NCBI GenBank assembly: GCA_019459145.1 | Contig: JAIBEK010000047.1 | Span: forward strand, 1 to 64,000 | Length of the DNA stretch: 64,000 nt | Source of the DNA: Arenimonas sp. | GTDB lineage: Bacteria; Pseudomonadota; Alphaproteobacteria; Rhizobiales; Rhizobiaceae | Direction of reading: 5' to 3' | Shown here: positions 1-7,419 of the stretch, piece by piece | How the letters are laid out: every line of letters begins with the position of its first letter | Numbering within the stretch: position 1 is the stretch's first letter | Position numbers and translations under genes: made by a program | The notes under the pieces: model-generated | The model's input: the letters and a program-made list of their open reading frames with translations, nothing else | The model's database searches: none | Told to the model about the DNA's origin: nothing

Positions 1-80
1 CCGCGGCCTCTCGCGGTCGCGGTTGCAGCCCCCGCGGGCGGACCCGGGGAGGGCAAGGCCATTGAGGCGGCGGGTACATG

Positions 81-120
81 GGGCCCCCCGGCGCCCCCCC
101 GTGGGGGGCCCTCTTCATTT
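81..120 (+). terminator. Putative Rho-independent terminator of a gene left of the window
   Basis: A 9-bp G/C stem (81-89 with 103-111) is followed by a short T-rich stretch. It lies upstream of the first complete gene, so it probably ends transcription of a gene outside the window. The T tract is interrupted, so efficiency is uncertain. The rest of bases 1-202 shows no supportable gene. Confidence 0.4.
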
Positions 121-202
121 GTCGAGACGCGTCAAAAGACCCTGTGATGGAACCGAATGGGCCGGCGCCCGTTTTCATTCTGCTCAACACAGGAGAACAG
201 AG

Positions 203-529
203 ATGCGCAAGACCCTTAGCCTCGCCGGTGCAGCGGCGCTCATGACGCTCACCGCGTCGGCCAACGCGCAGGAGACCGTCATCATCCGCCAGGAACCGGT
301 CGTCACGCAGTCCACGGTCGTGGTGCCGGCGCCGGTTCACACATATGTGATGCAGCGCGAAGTGCGCTCCGTGCCCTATGAGGGCGACGTTCTGATCGGC
401 CGCGTGATCGACGACCCGGTCGAACTCTATCCGGTCGACGGCTATGACAACTATTCCTACACGGTCGTCAACGAGCGGCGTGTGATCGTCGACCCGCAGA
501 CCCGGCAGATCATCCAGATCGTCGAATAA
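203..529 (+). CDS. Small exported DUF1236-like protein
   Basis: 108 residues. Residues 1-22 form a cleavable signal peptide (short basic start, Ala/Leu core, ANAQE cleavage region), so the product is probably periplasmic. The C-terminal third (VELYPVDGYDNYSYTVVNER then VIVDPQTRQIIQIVE) has the Y-x-Y-x-VVN-x-R-x-VDP-x-TR-x-I pattern of DUF1236 proteins common in Rhizobiales; their function is unknown. The start at 203 is preceded by AGGAGA 9 bases upstream; a longer in-frame extension to 23 lacks a ribosome site and would bury the signal peptide. A strong terminator follows, so it is probably monocistronic. The family call is by eye. Confidence 0.7.
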   Translation: MRKTLSLAGAAALMTLTASANAQETVIIRQEPVVTQSTVVVPAPVHTYVMQREVRSVPYEGDVLIGRVIDDPVELYPVDGYDNYSYTVVNERRVIVDPQTRQIIQIVE

Positions 530-554
530 AAGCGGCCAGTGACATCCCTTATGG

Positions 555-580
555 AACCCGGCGCGGTGCGCCGGGTTTTT
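555..580 (+). terminator. Rho-independent terminator after the DUF1236-like gene
   Basis: A perfect 10-bp stem (555-564 with 68-77 of the same hundred block, i.e. 568-577) with a 3-base loop is followed by TTTTT. It sits 25 bases after the stop of the preceding gene and fits a monocistronic transcript. Confidence 0.8.
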
Positions 581-758
581 CGCGTGAACGCGTCAGACCG
601 TTTTGCCCCACGGATCGCGGCTGGCAAGCCCGCTTTGTGCCAGAACGGATCACGGTCGCCAACCGCGTCAATCGATAAACAACCATGGATCTTCAGCATT
701 CGCTCACAGGCGACGCCTATGCTCCCACGCTGGAACGCCACAAGCGCAGGACACAGCA

Positions 759-1085
759 ATGAACCTTTCCGCCGTCATGGCTATATCGCTGTCGGGCATG
801 CAGGCCCAGCAGACGTGTGCGGCGGCGACGGCCGACAACATCGCCAATGCGATGACGCCGCGCTACGATCGGCTGGACACCCGTTTCTCGAGCGAGGACG
901 CCGGCGGCGTCAGGGCCGCCGTGTCGCCGTCGGGTGCCGCCACCTCCGACGAGGGATCGAATGTCGATCTGGCGCAGGAAGCCGTGTCGCTGATCAAAAG
1001 CGAGATCGGCTTCAAGGCCAATGCCTCCGTGTTCGAGACCGGCGCGGACATGTGGGACGTGCTGATGAGCATCAAGCGGGATTGA
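759..1085 (+). CDS. Miniature flagellar rod/hook-like protein (FlgC/FlgG termini fused)
   Basis: 108 residues starting MNLSAVMAISLSGMQAQQT. Residues 5-30 match the N-terminal flagellar rod motif (S-GMQAQ-x(8)-NIANA), and residues 71-108 (from NVDLAQEAVSLIKSEIGFKA) match the C-terminal helix motif shared by FlgC, FlgF and FlgG. The roughly 40 residues between are short and low-complexity, so the protein is essentially the two axial coiled-coil termini without a central domain; FlgC is usually about 135-140 residues and FlgG about 260. No flagellar gene lies nearby. The start at 759 was chosen because homology begins there; the possible upstream extension to 603 is not rod-like. It could be a structural adaptor or a relic. 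Family membership is likely, function unknown. Confidence 0.7.
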   Translation: MNLSAVMAISLSGMQAQQTCAAATADNIANAMTPRYDRLDTRFSSEDAGGVRAAVSPSGAATSDEGSNVDLAQEAVSLIKSEIGFKANASVFETGADMWDVLMSIKRD

Positions 1086-1303
1086 TCCGCACCGTCCGCT
1101 GCCAAGGCCGGGCACTGTTCCGACCAGCCTGGCGTCCGCCCCCGGCGCCGCTTACCGAATTGCGTAAACGCAAATCCGTGCACCCAAAATAGTCCAACGC
1201 CGCCGAATGGCCTTTTCTATAACAGGATGGCCAGCGCGTACTGGCATCCCTGAATTCCGTTGAACTCAGGCGATTCCGATCGGGATTTTTGAAAGGGACT
1301 TTC

Positions 1304-1678
1304 ATGCGCTTCAAACTCTTATTGGCCATTGCAGCTACACTCTCCACGATCGGGGGCGCGGGGACGATGGCGCAAACCCAGGGAGACTGGGTGCTTGGCA
1401 ATTACAAGGGTGCCGGCTACTGGTTCCCGGGCGTTGCCGAAAAGGTCGGCAATGGCAAGGTCACCATTCGCTACGACGACGGTGACCGTGAAACGGTCGC
1501 CATCGGCGACGTGCGCCCCTATGACTGGATGATCGGGATGAAGGTCGAGTGCAATTTCAAGGGACAGGGCGACTGGTATCCCGGCACGATCGCCTCCCTC
1601 GCAGGTGAAAAAATCGGCATCGCCTATGATGATGGCGACAAGGAAACGACGAAGACCGGCCGCTGCCGCTCGCTTTGA
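1304..1678 (+). CDS. Exported protein with two tandem Tudor/agenet-like repeats
   Basis: 124 residues with a signal peptide (about residues 1-24, ending GTMAQT). The mature part is two related repeats: GYWFPGVAEKVGNGKVTIRY followed by DDGDRET, and DWYPGTIASLAGEKIGIAYD followed by DGDKET. The pattern W/Y-x-PG-x(n)-V/I-x-YDDGD-x-ET is typical of small beta-barrel Tudor/agenet-like folds. In eukaryotes such folds bind modified peptides; a periplasmic function is not known and I do not assign one. ATG 1304 has GAAAGGGA just upstream; an in-frame TTG at 1289 overlaps that ribosome site and is less likely. A GTGTCGGC...GCCGACAC hairpin follows at 1693-1719. Confidence 0.65.
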   Translation: MRFKLLLAIAATLSTIGGAGTMAQTQGDWVLGNYKGAGYWFPGVAEKVGNGKVTIRYDDGDRETVAIGDVRPYDWMIGMKVECNFKGQGDWYPGTIASLAGEKIGIAYDDGDKETTKTGRCRSL

Positions 1679-1813
1679 GCTCAGTCTCATCCGTGTCGGC
1701 GGCCCATTCCTGCCGACACGGACGAAAGATCAGCGGAGCTCCGCGATCGGTGTTCGAGGACGCCTTGCGCGACTTGGTCAGGTGACCCGCACGAAGGGGT
1801 TCGAACAGCCCGC

Positions 1814-2440
1814 TCACGCGATCAGCGCGGCAATCCCCATTGCAATCGCGACCAAACCAAAGCCGACCAGCACCACGCCGGAGATCCGCGACACCCAGAG
1901 GGCAAAACTCTCCGGCAGGCGGTGATGCAGCAGCGCCACCGTGCCGCTGAGAAAGATCCACCAGAGCATGGAGCCGGCAAAGACGCCGGCGACGAGCGAA
2001 ACCGCGGACCAGCCGCCACCTTGCGATGCCAGCCCCAGTCCGGCGAAGATTGCCGCGAAGGAGAGGATGGTGGCCGGGTTGGCGATGGTCAGCAGGAAGG
2101 TCGCGCCCGTGGTGCTCAGGAGGTCCCGTGCGCCGACCCTGGCGGCGGCTGCCGGCGGCTTTGGCTGAAAGCTCTTACCGCCCAGCCAAACAAGGAAAAG
2201 GCCGCCGAAAATCTGCAGCGGCACCGATATCGTGTCGAGCAGGATTGCGAAGGCGGCAAAGCCGGCGGCGGCCATCAGCGCATAGGCGCCGTCGGCGAGT
2301 GCGGTTCCAAGGCCGCCGGCTACACCCGCCCAGAAACCGCGCTCAAGGGTGCGGGAAATGCAGAGGGCGCCGATGGGCCCGAGCGGCGCGGCGATGGCGA
2401 GCCCAAGCAGGATACCCTTGCCGAACAGAAGCAGGCTCAT
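1814..2440 (-). CDS. LysE/RhtB-family amino-acid exporter
   Basis: 208 residues and about six hydrophobic segments. The N-terminus has the family motif GLAIAAPLGPIGALCISRTL near residues 12-31, the G-x-x-x-GPxxx segment conserved in LysE-type exporters. The length matches the family (about 200-210). It would export amino acids or similar metabolites across the inner membrane; the substrate cannot be read from sequence. It lies 3 bases downstream of an Lrp/AsnC-type regulator on the same strand, so the regulator and exporter form a two-gene operon and the exporter's substrate is probably the regulator's effector. Confidence 0.88.
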   Translation of the reverse strand: MSLLLFGKGILLGLAIAAPLGPIGALCISRTLERGFWAGVAGGLGTALADGAYALMAAAGFAAFAILLDTISVPLQIFGGLFLVWLGGKSFQPKPPAAAARVGARDLLSTTGATFLLTIANPATILSFAAIFAGLGLASQGGGWSAVSLVAGVFAGSMLWWIFLSGTVALLHHRLPESFALWVSRISGVVLVGFGLVAIAMGIAALIA

Positions 2441-2443
2441 TCT

Positions 2444-2893
2444 TCAGACCTCCGCCGGGGTGAAGCCGCGTTCGACGGCGGTCGACAGCGCGATCATGGT
2501 TTCGCTGCGGGCGAGGAAGCGCCGCGCCTTCAACTCGCCGAGGAAGGCCTCGACGCCGGCGAGATCGGCCAGGCGCACCTTGAGCAGATAGGACCACCCT
2601 CCCGTAACGTGATGGCATTCCGCTACGGAAGGATGCGCGGCGACGAAGGCCTTGAAGGCCTCCTCCCCGGCATCGTAGTCGAGCCCGACCAGAACGAATG
2701 CGGTGACCGCAAGGCCGAGCGCGGCATGATCGGCATCGACGGTGAATCGCTTGATCGCGCCTGAGGCGGTAAGCCGCCGGATACGCTCGTTGACGGCGGA
2801 TGGTGACAGCCCCACGGCCTCGCCGATATCCGCGAGCGAGCGGCGGGCGTCTTCGGCGAGCAAAGCGGTGATTTTCTTGTCGATCGTGTCCAT
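2444..2893 (-). CDS. Lrp/AsnC-family transcriptional regulator
   Basis: 149 residues. An N-terminal winged helix-turn-helix (residues about 3-55, DKKITALLAEDARRSLADIG then GLSPSAVNERIRRLTASGAI) precedes a RAM/AsnC ligand-binding domain (VTAFVLVGLDYD... and CHHVTGGWSYLLKVRLADL). These proteins form dimers and octamers and respond to amino acids. The start at 2893 is where AsnC homology begins; in-frame upstream starts at 2947 and 2920 would add a non-conserved leader. It is directly followed by a LysE exporter, so amino-acid-responsive control of export is the simplest inference. Confidence 0.9.
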   Translation of the reverse strand: MDTIDKKITALLAEDARRSLADIGEAVGLSPSAVNERIRRLTASGAIKRFTVDADHAALGLAVTAFVLVGLDYDAGEEAFKAFVAAHPSVAECHHVTGGWSYLLKVRLADLAGVEAFLGELKARRFLARSETMIALSTAVERGFTPAEV

Positions 2894-2990
2894 GTCCGCA
2901 ATATATGGGGCCAATACCATTGCATCAACATGTTTTATCAACAACACCGCGCTTCACCGCAGCATTTGCGCTCTCGCTCCCAAGTTTTCG

Positions 2991-3026
2991 CAAAAAGAAA
3001 GGCCCGGTCGCGGACCGGGCCTTTCC
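2991..3026 (-). terminator. Rho-independent terminator of the suf operon
   Basis: A perfect 9-bp stem GGCCCGGTC / GACCGGGCC (3001-3009 with 3013-3021), flanked by AAA/TTT pairs, is followed on the minus strand by TTTCTTTTTG. It lies 24 bases beyond the sufA stop, so it closes the suf transcript. Confidence 0.88.
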
Positions 3027-3049
3027 GTGGAAGTTTGATTGGTGGACCG

Positions 3050-3445
3050 TCAGCCGGCGACGGCTGCATCTTCCTGCTTGCGGCGGGCCAGTTCGGCGAG
3101 ATCGGCAGCCTTCAGCTCGACCGATTCGCCACAGCCGCAGGCCGAGGTCTGGTTCGGGTTGGTGAAGGTGAATCCCGAGCGCAGCGTGGTCGTCTCGAAA
3201 TCCATCTGGGTGCCGAGCAGATAAAGGACGGCTGACGGTTCGACCCAGACGCTGGCGCCACCGTGCTCGATCAGGTCGTCCCTGGGGTTCGGCTCGGTCA
3301 CCATATCGATGGTATATTCCATCCCGGCGCAACCGCCCTTCTTGATCCCGACGCGGATGCCCTTGGCGTCCGGGCCGGAATTTTCGACGATCGCGCGGAC
3401 GCGGGCCGCTGCCGCATCCGTCATGGTCATCACCTGAAAGCCCAT
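3050..3445 (-). CDS. sufA: SufA-type Fe-S cluster carrier (HesB/IscA family)
   Basis: 131 residues. The three cluster-binding cysteines of A-type carriers are present: Cys39 in GGCAGMEY and Cys103/Cys105 in SACGCGES. The protein receives Fe-S clusters from the SufBCD scaffold and passes them to apo-proteins in the cytosol. The start has AGGAGA upstream. It is the last gene of the suf operon, 76 bases after the sufT-like gene, and is followed by the operon terminator. Confidence 0.93.
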   Translation of the reverse strand: MGFQVMTMTDAAAARVRAIVENSGPDAKGIRVGIKKGGCAGMEYTIDMVTEPNPRDDLIEHGGASVWVEPSAVLYLLGTQMDFETTTLRSGFTFTNPNQTSACGCGESVELKAADLAELARRKQEDAAVAG

Positions 3446-3521
3446 CTCGTTCTCCTGTCACGACCGGGTTCAAGGCCCGGCGCTTCGAGTCTCTTAAATG
3501 TAGTGGCCGACTTGGCTTCTA

Positions 3522-3902
3522 TCAATACCAGCCGATGGCGACCTGGGCCTCTTCCGACATGCGGTCCGGGGTCCATGGCGGATCGAAGGTCATCGCGACC
3601 TCGACGCCCGAGACCCCCTCCACGGCGCTGACCGCGTTTTCCACCCAGCCCGGCATTTCGCCGGCCACCGGGCAGCCGGGCGCCGTCAGCGTCATCATGA
3701 TCTTGACCATGCGGTCGTCGTCGATGTCGATCTTGTAGATCAGCCCGAGTTCGAAGATGTCGGCCGGAATTTCCGGATCGTAGACGGTCTTCAACGCAGC
3801 GACGATATCGTCGGAAAGACGCGCAATCTCGTCCTGCGGAATGGTCGACTGGACGATGCCTTCGCGCACGTCCGGCTTCTGTTCGCTTTCGTTGACGCTC
3901 AT
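3522..3902 (-). CDS. sufT: SufT-like Fe-S assembly factor (DUF59/MIP18 family; sufX of rhizobial operons)
   Basis: 126 residues. Contains the DUF59 signatures YDPEIPADIFELGLIY (41-56) and TAPGCP with the conserved Cys77. DUF59 proteins assist maturation of Fe-S proteins; the exact step is debated. Start choice: an in-frame ATG at 3908 sits immediately after GAGGAT, too close, while the ATG at 3902 has that ribosome site 7 bases upstream, so 3902 is preferred. It starts 10 bases after the sufS stop, within the operon. Confidence 0.88.
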   Translation of the reverse strand: MSVNESEQKPDVREGIVQSTIPQDEIARLSDDIVAALKTVYDPEIPADIFELGLIYKIDIDDDRMVKIMMTLTAPGCPVAGEMPGWVENAVSAVEGVSGVEVAMTFDPPWTPDRMSEEAQVAIGWY

Positions 3903-3912
3903 CGACATATCC

Positions 3913-5157
3913 TCACGCGAAGAAGGTGCGGGCATGGTCGAGCGCATCTGCGAGCGCATCGACTTCCGCACGGGTGTTGTAGAGACCGAAGGAGGCCCGG
4001 CAGGTCGAGGTGACCCCGAATCGGGCAAGCAACGGCTGGGCGCAATGGGTACCGGCACGCACGGCGACGCCGCGACGGTCGATCAGCATCGACACGTCAT
4101 GGGCGTGAATGCCGCCAAGCTCGAAGGAGAAGATCGCCCCCTTGCCCGGCGCATTGCCGATGATTCTGAGCGAATTGATCGCCGAGAGACGTTCGTGCGC
4201 ATAGGCGCGCAGGCTTTCCTCGTGGGCGGCGATCGCCTCGCGACCCAGACCTTCGATGTAGTCGAGCGCATAGCCCAGACCGATCGCCTGGACGATCGGC
4301 GGCGTGCCGGCTTCGAAGCGATGCGGCGGGTCGTTGTAGGTGACGGTGTCTTCGGTCACCTCGACGATCATCTCGCCGCCGCCCATGAAGGGCTGCATGT
4401 CTTTCAGGCGTTCCATCTTGCCGTAGAGCACGCCGATGCCGGACGGGCCGTAGAGCTTGTGGCCGGTGATGGCATACCAGTCGCAATCGAGATCCTGGAC
4501 GTCCACCGGCATGTGGACCGCGCCCTGGGACCCATCGACCATCACCGGAATGCCGCGCGCATGGGCGATGCGGCAGACCTCCTTGATCGGCACGACCGTG
4601 CCGAGCGCGTTCGACATGTGGGTGATGGCGATCAGCTTGGTGCGCTCGGTGAGGCACTTCTCGAAAGCCTCCATGTCGAAGGCGCCGTCGTCGGTGACCG
4701 GCGCCCAGACGAGCTTCGCCCCCTTGCGCTCGCGCAGGAAATGCCACGGCACGATGTTGGAATGGTGCTCCATGATCGACAGGACGATCTCGTCGCCCTC
4801 GCCGATATGGGTCATGCCCCAGCCATAGGCGACCGTGTTGATCGCCTCGGTCGAGGACTTGGTGAACACCAGTTCATCGACAGTGCCGGCATTGAGGAAT
4901 CGACGGACTTTTTCGCGCGCGCCCTCATAGGCATCCGTCGCGGCGTTCGACAGGAAGTGCAGGCCGCGATGGACATTGGCATATTCGCTGGAATAGGCGT
5001 GGCTGATGGCGTCGATCACCTGCCTCGGCTTCTGCGCCGAGGCGGCGTTGTCGAGATAGACGAGCGGCTTGCCATAGACTTCGCGCGACAGGATGGGGAA
5101 GTCGCGGCGCACTGCCGCAACGTCGTATCCAGCCTGCGCGGGGAGATGATCAGCCAT
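3913..5157 (-). CDS. sufS: SufS cysteine desulfurase (class II)
   Basis: 414 residues. Fold-type I PLP enzyme that takes sulfur from cysteine for SufBCD. PLP-binding Lys234 lies in ITGHKLYGPSG and the persulfide Cys372 in RAGTHCAQPLL, which is the class II (SufS) arrangement. Length matches SufS (about 405-415). It overlaps the sufD stop by 8 bases, so translation is probably coupled. It is the second desulfurase of the operon; the other, class I-like, is the first gene. No dedicated SufE is visible here. Confidence 0.95.
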   Translation of the reverse strand: MADHLPAQAGYDVAAVRRDFPILSREVYGKPLVYLDNAASAQKPRQVIDAISHAYSSEYANVHRGLHFLSNAATDAYEGAREKVRRFLNAGTVDELVFTKSSTEAINTVAYGWGMTHIGEGDEIVLSIMEHHSNIVPWHFLRERKGAKLVWAPVTDDGAFDMEAFEKCLTERTKLIAITHMSNALGTVVPIKEVCRIAHARGIPVMVDGSQGAVHMPVDVQDLDCDWYAITGHKLYGPSGIGVLYGKMERLKDMQPFMGGGEMIVEVTEDTVTYNDPPHRFEAGTPPIVQAIGLGYALDYIEGLGREAIAAHEESLRAYAHERLSAINSLRIIGNAPGKGAIFSFELGGIHAHDVSMLIDRRGVAVRAGTHCAQPLLARFGVTSTCRASFGLYNTRAEVDALADALDHARTFFA

Positions 5158-6424
5158 GATTGTCCAGCCAGTCGGTAATGATCCCTTCCAGCGCCTCGAC
5201 CAGCGCCTCGTCTTCCAGTTCCTCGACCACCTCGGCCACGAAGGCGTTGATCAACAGGCCTCGCGCCTTCTTTTCCGGAATGCCGCGCGCCATCAGGTAG
5301 TAGAGGTGGTTGTGATCGATGTCGGTGACCGTCGCGCCATGGGCGCACTGCACGTCGTCGGCAAAGATCTCGAGTTCGGGCTTGACCGAAAACTCGCCGT
5401 CGTCCGACATCAGCAGCGTATTGCAGGCCATGCGGGCATCGGTCTTCTGGGCGTCCGGCGCGACCCTGATCATGCCCTGGAACACACCCTTGGCGCGATC
5501 GAACACGACGCTGCGGACGATTTCCGTCGACGTGGTGTTCGGCACGTCGTGACCGAGCGTCATGGTGAGGTCGGTATGGGTCTCGCCACCGAGCAGGTTG
5601 ACGGCGCGCAGCTTGAAGTCCGAGCCCTCGCCGGCCGTGCGCAGGTGGATCTCCTGGCGCACCAGCTTGCCGCCGGCATTGACGACGAACAGGCGGAACT
5701 GGGCATTGGCGCCGAGTTCGACCTTGATCTGGCCGAGATGCGTATCGTCGGCGCCTTGCGTCTGCAGGATGATCCAGGTGACGTCCGCGCCGTCGTCGAT
5801 CCTGAGATCGGCGACGCTGGAGACGAGCGCCGCCCCCGTTCCGTTCGACAGATGGCGCTCGATCACCACCGCCCGGCTCTCCTTGCCGAAGCGGGCGGGA
5901 AACCGGACATGCACCGGGCCGCTGGCGTGAACGCTCTGCAACTCGATCGGCGCGTCGATGGTGGCGCCGTCTTCGACGCTGAGTTCGATGCCGTCGCGCA
6001 CGAAGCTGCCGTTGAGCCGGCCGATCGTGTCATCGCCGTCACGGGCGAAAAGCTTCGCCGCGGCAGTACCGCTCGCCAGGCTGTCACGATAGGCGGCTGC
6101 CTGGACGCCATCCGGCAAGGCCGCAAGGTCGGCCCTGCCCTGCACCAGGGAAAGCACCGTGGCGCCTGCCACGATCTGCGCGACTGCCGTGGCGGTCGCG
6201 GACGGGTCGAGCGCGGGCACGCCACGCAGCAGCGCCTTGAGGTCGGTATAGTGCCAGGCCTCAATACGGCGGGTCGGAAGCCCGGCCCGCTTCAGGTCGT
6301 CGAACAGGCGGTCACGCGCGACGAGCACGTCGCCGTCGCCGGGCAGCCCGCCGATCTGGCTCGTATAAGCCTCGATCAACTGGGTTTCGGCGACCGTCAG
6401 CCGGTTGGCAGCTTGCAATGTCAT
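5150..6424 (-). CDS. sufD: SufD, Fe-S scaffold complex subunit
   Basis: 424 residues. The C-terminal half is a right-handed beta-helix with the SufBD signature (KTDARMACNTLLMSDDGEFS, PELEIFADDVQCAHGATVTD). His in CAHGAT and the preceding Cys are the residues implicated in cluster assembly in SufD/SufB. SufD pairs with SufB on the SufC ATPase. It lies 23 bases after sufC and overlaps sufS by 8 bases. The N-terminal 120 residues are helical and less conserved, as usual for SufD. Confidence 0.94.
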   Translation of the reverse strand: MTLQAANRLTVAETQLIEAYTSQIGGLPGDGDVLVARDRLFDDLKRAGLPTRRIEAWHYTDLKALLRGVPALDPSATATAVAQIVAGATVLSLVQGRADLAALPDGVQAAAYRDSLASGTAAAKLFARDGDDTIGRLNGSFVRDGIELSVEDGATIDAPIELQSVHASGPVHVRFPARFGKESRAVVIERHLSNGTGAALVSSVADLRIDDGADVTWIILQTQGADDTHLGQIKVELGANAQFRLFVVNAGGKLVRQEIHLRTAGEGSDFKLRAVNLLGGETHTDLTMTLGHDVPNTTSTEIVRSVVFDRAKGVFQGMIRVAPDAQKTDARMACNTLLMSDDGEFSVKPELEIFADDVQCAHGATVTDIDHNHLYYLMARGIPEKKARGLLINAFVAEVVEELEDEALVEALEGIITDWLDNHG

Positions 6425-6447
6425 CGTCGGAACTCCTTCCCGGCCGT

Positions 6448-7203
6448 TCAGGCTGCTTCGCCGATGATGTCGGCGTAGCCGTTGGCTTCGAGGTCGAGCG
6501 CCAGGCTCTTGTCGCCGGTCTTGATGATCTGGCCCTTGTAGAGGACGTGGACGGTGTCCGGGACGATGTAGTCGAGAAGGCGCTGGTAATGGGTGATGAC
6601 GATCACGGCGCGATCCGGCGACTTCAGCGCGTTCACACCGTCGGCGACGATCTTCAGGGCGTCGATGTCAAGGCCCGAATCGGTCTCGTCGAGCACGCAG
6701 AGTTTTGGCTCCAGCAGCGCCATCTGCAGGATCTCGGCGCGCTTCTTCTCGCCGCCGGAGAAGCCGACGTTCAGCGGGCGCTTCAGCATGTCCGGGTTGA
6801 TCTTGAGCTCGGCTGCCGCCTGCTTGACCCGGCGCATGAAGTCCGGGGTCGTCAGTTCAGCCTCGCCGCGCGCCTTGCGCTGCTCGTTCATCGCCACTTT
6901 CAGGAACTGCATGGTGGCGACGCCGGGAATTTCCACCGGGTACTGGAAGGCGAGGAAGATGCCCTTGGCCGCGCGCTCAGCCGGATCCTGTTCGAGGATG
7001 CTCTCACCATTGTAGAGAATGTCGCCTTCGGTGACTTCATAGTCCTCGCGGCCCGACAGAATGTAGGAGAGCGTCGACTTGCCCGAGCCGTTCGGGCCCA
7101 TGATGGCGGTCACTTCGCCGGCCTTGACCGTCAGGTTCAGGCCACGGATGATCTCGGTGCCGTCTTCGGCGATGCGGGCGTGGAGATTGCGAATTTCAAG
7201 CAT
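6448..7203 (-). CDS. sufC: SufC, Fe-S assembly ATPase
   Basis: 251 residues, an ABC-type ATPase without membrane domain. Walker A GPNGSGKST at 36-44, ABC signature FSGGEKKR at 148-155 and Walker B CVLDETDSGLD at 169-179, the SufC-specific form. ATP-driven dimerisation remodels the SufB-SufD heterodimer to build clusters. Located between the small membrane protein gene and sufD in the operon; length is standard. Confidence 0.96.
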   Translation of the reverse strand: MLEIRNLHARIAEDGTEIIRGLNLTVKAGEVTAIMGPNGSGKSTLSYILSGREDYEVTEGDILYNGESILEQDPAERAAKGIFLAFQYPVEIPGVATMQFLKVAMNEQRKARGEAELTTPDFMRRVKQAAAELKINPDMLKRPLNVGFSGGEKKRAEILQMALLEPKLCVLDETDSGLDIDALKIVADGVNALKSPDRAVIVITHYQRLLDYIVPDTVHVLYKGQIIKTGDKSLALDLEANGYADIIGEAA

Positions 7204-7254
7204 GTCTGTGTTCCTGTTCTTGGGGCGCGAGCAAGCTCAGCGCTCGTCGTATGT

Positions 7255-7419
7255 TCAATTCCCAAAGAGGGTGCGGATGAAGGGTAAGGCGAAAGCGGAG
7301 ATTGCCCCCGCACCTAGTCCGACTATGGCGCGTGCCAGCCTGTTTGGTACGTTCGGGGCAAAAACGGCAATGCCGCCGCACACCAAGGCGTAATAAATCA
7401 GACCAACAGCGTCCGTCAT
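7255..7419 (-). CDS. 54-residue membrane protein translationally coupled to sufB
   Basis: 54 residues, mostly hydrophobic: [20 protein letters not shown] begins one membrane span (about residues 5-22), a short basic turn (PNRLAR) follows, and a second Gly/Ala-rich span covers about 30-50. The start codon overlaps the sufB stop in an ATGA arrangement (7416-7419), and sufC follows 51 bases later, so it is co-translated within the suf operon. It resembles no SUF component I know. It might anchor the SufBCD complex at the membrane, or be unrelated. The coupling, codon use and clean hydropathy argue that it is expressed; the function is unknown. Confidence 0.7.
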   Translation of the reverse strand: MTDAVGLIYYALVCGGIAVFAPNVPNRLARAIVGLGAGAISAFALPFIRTLFGN

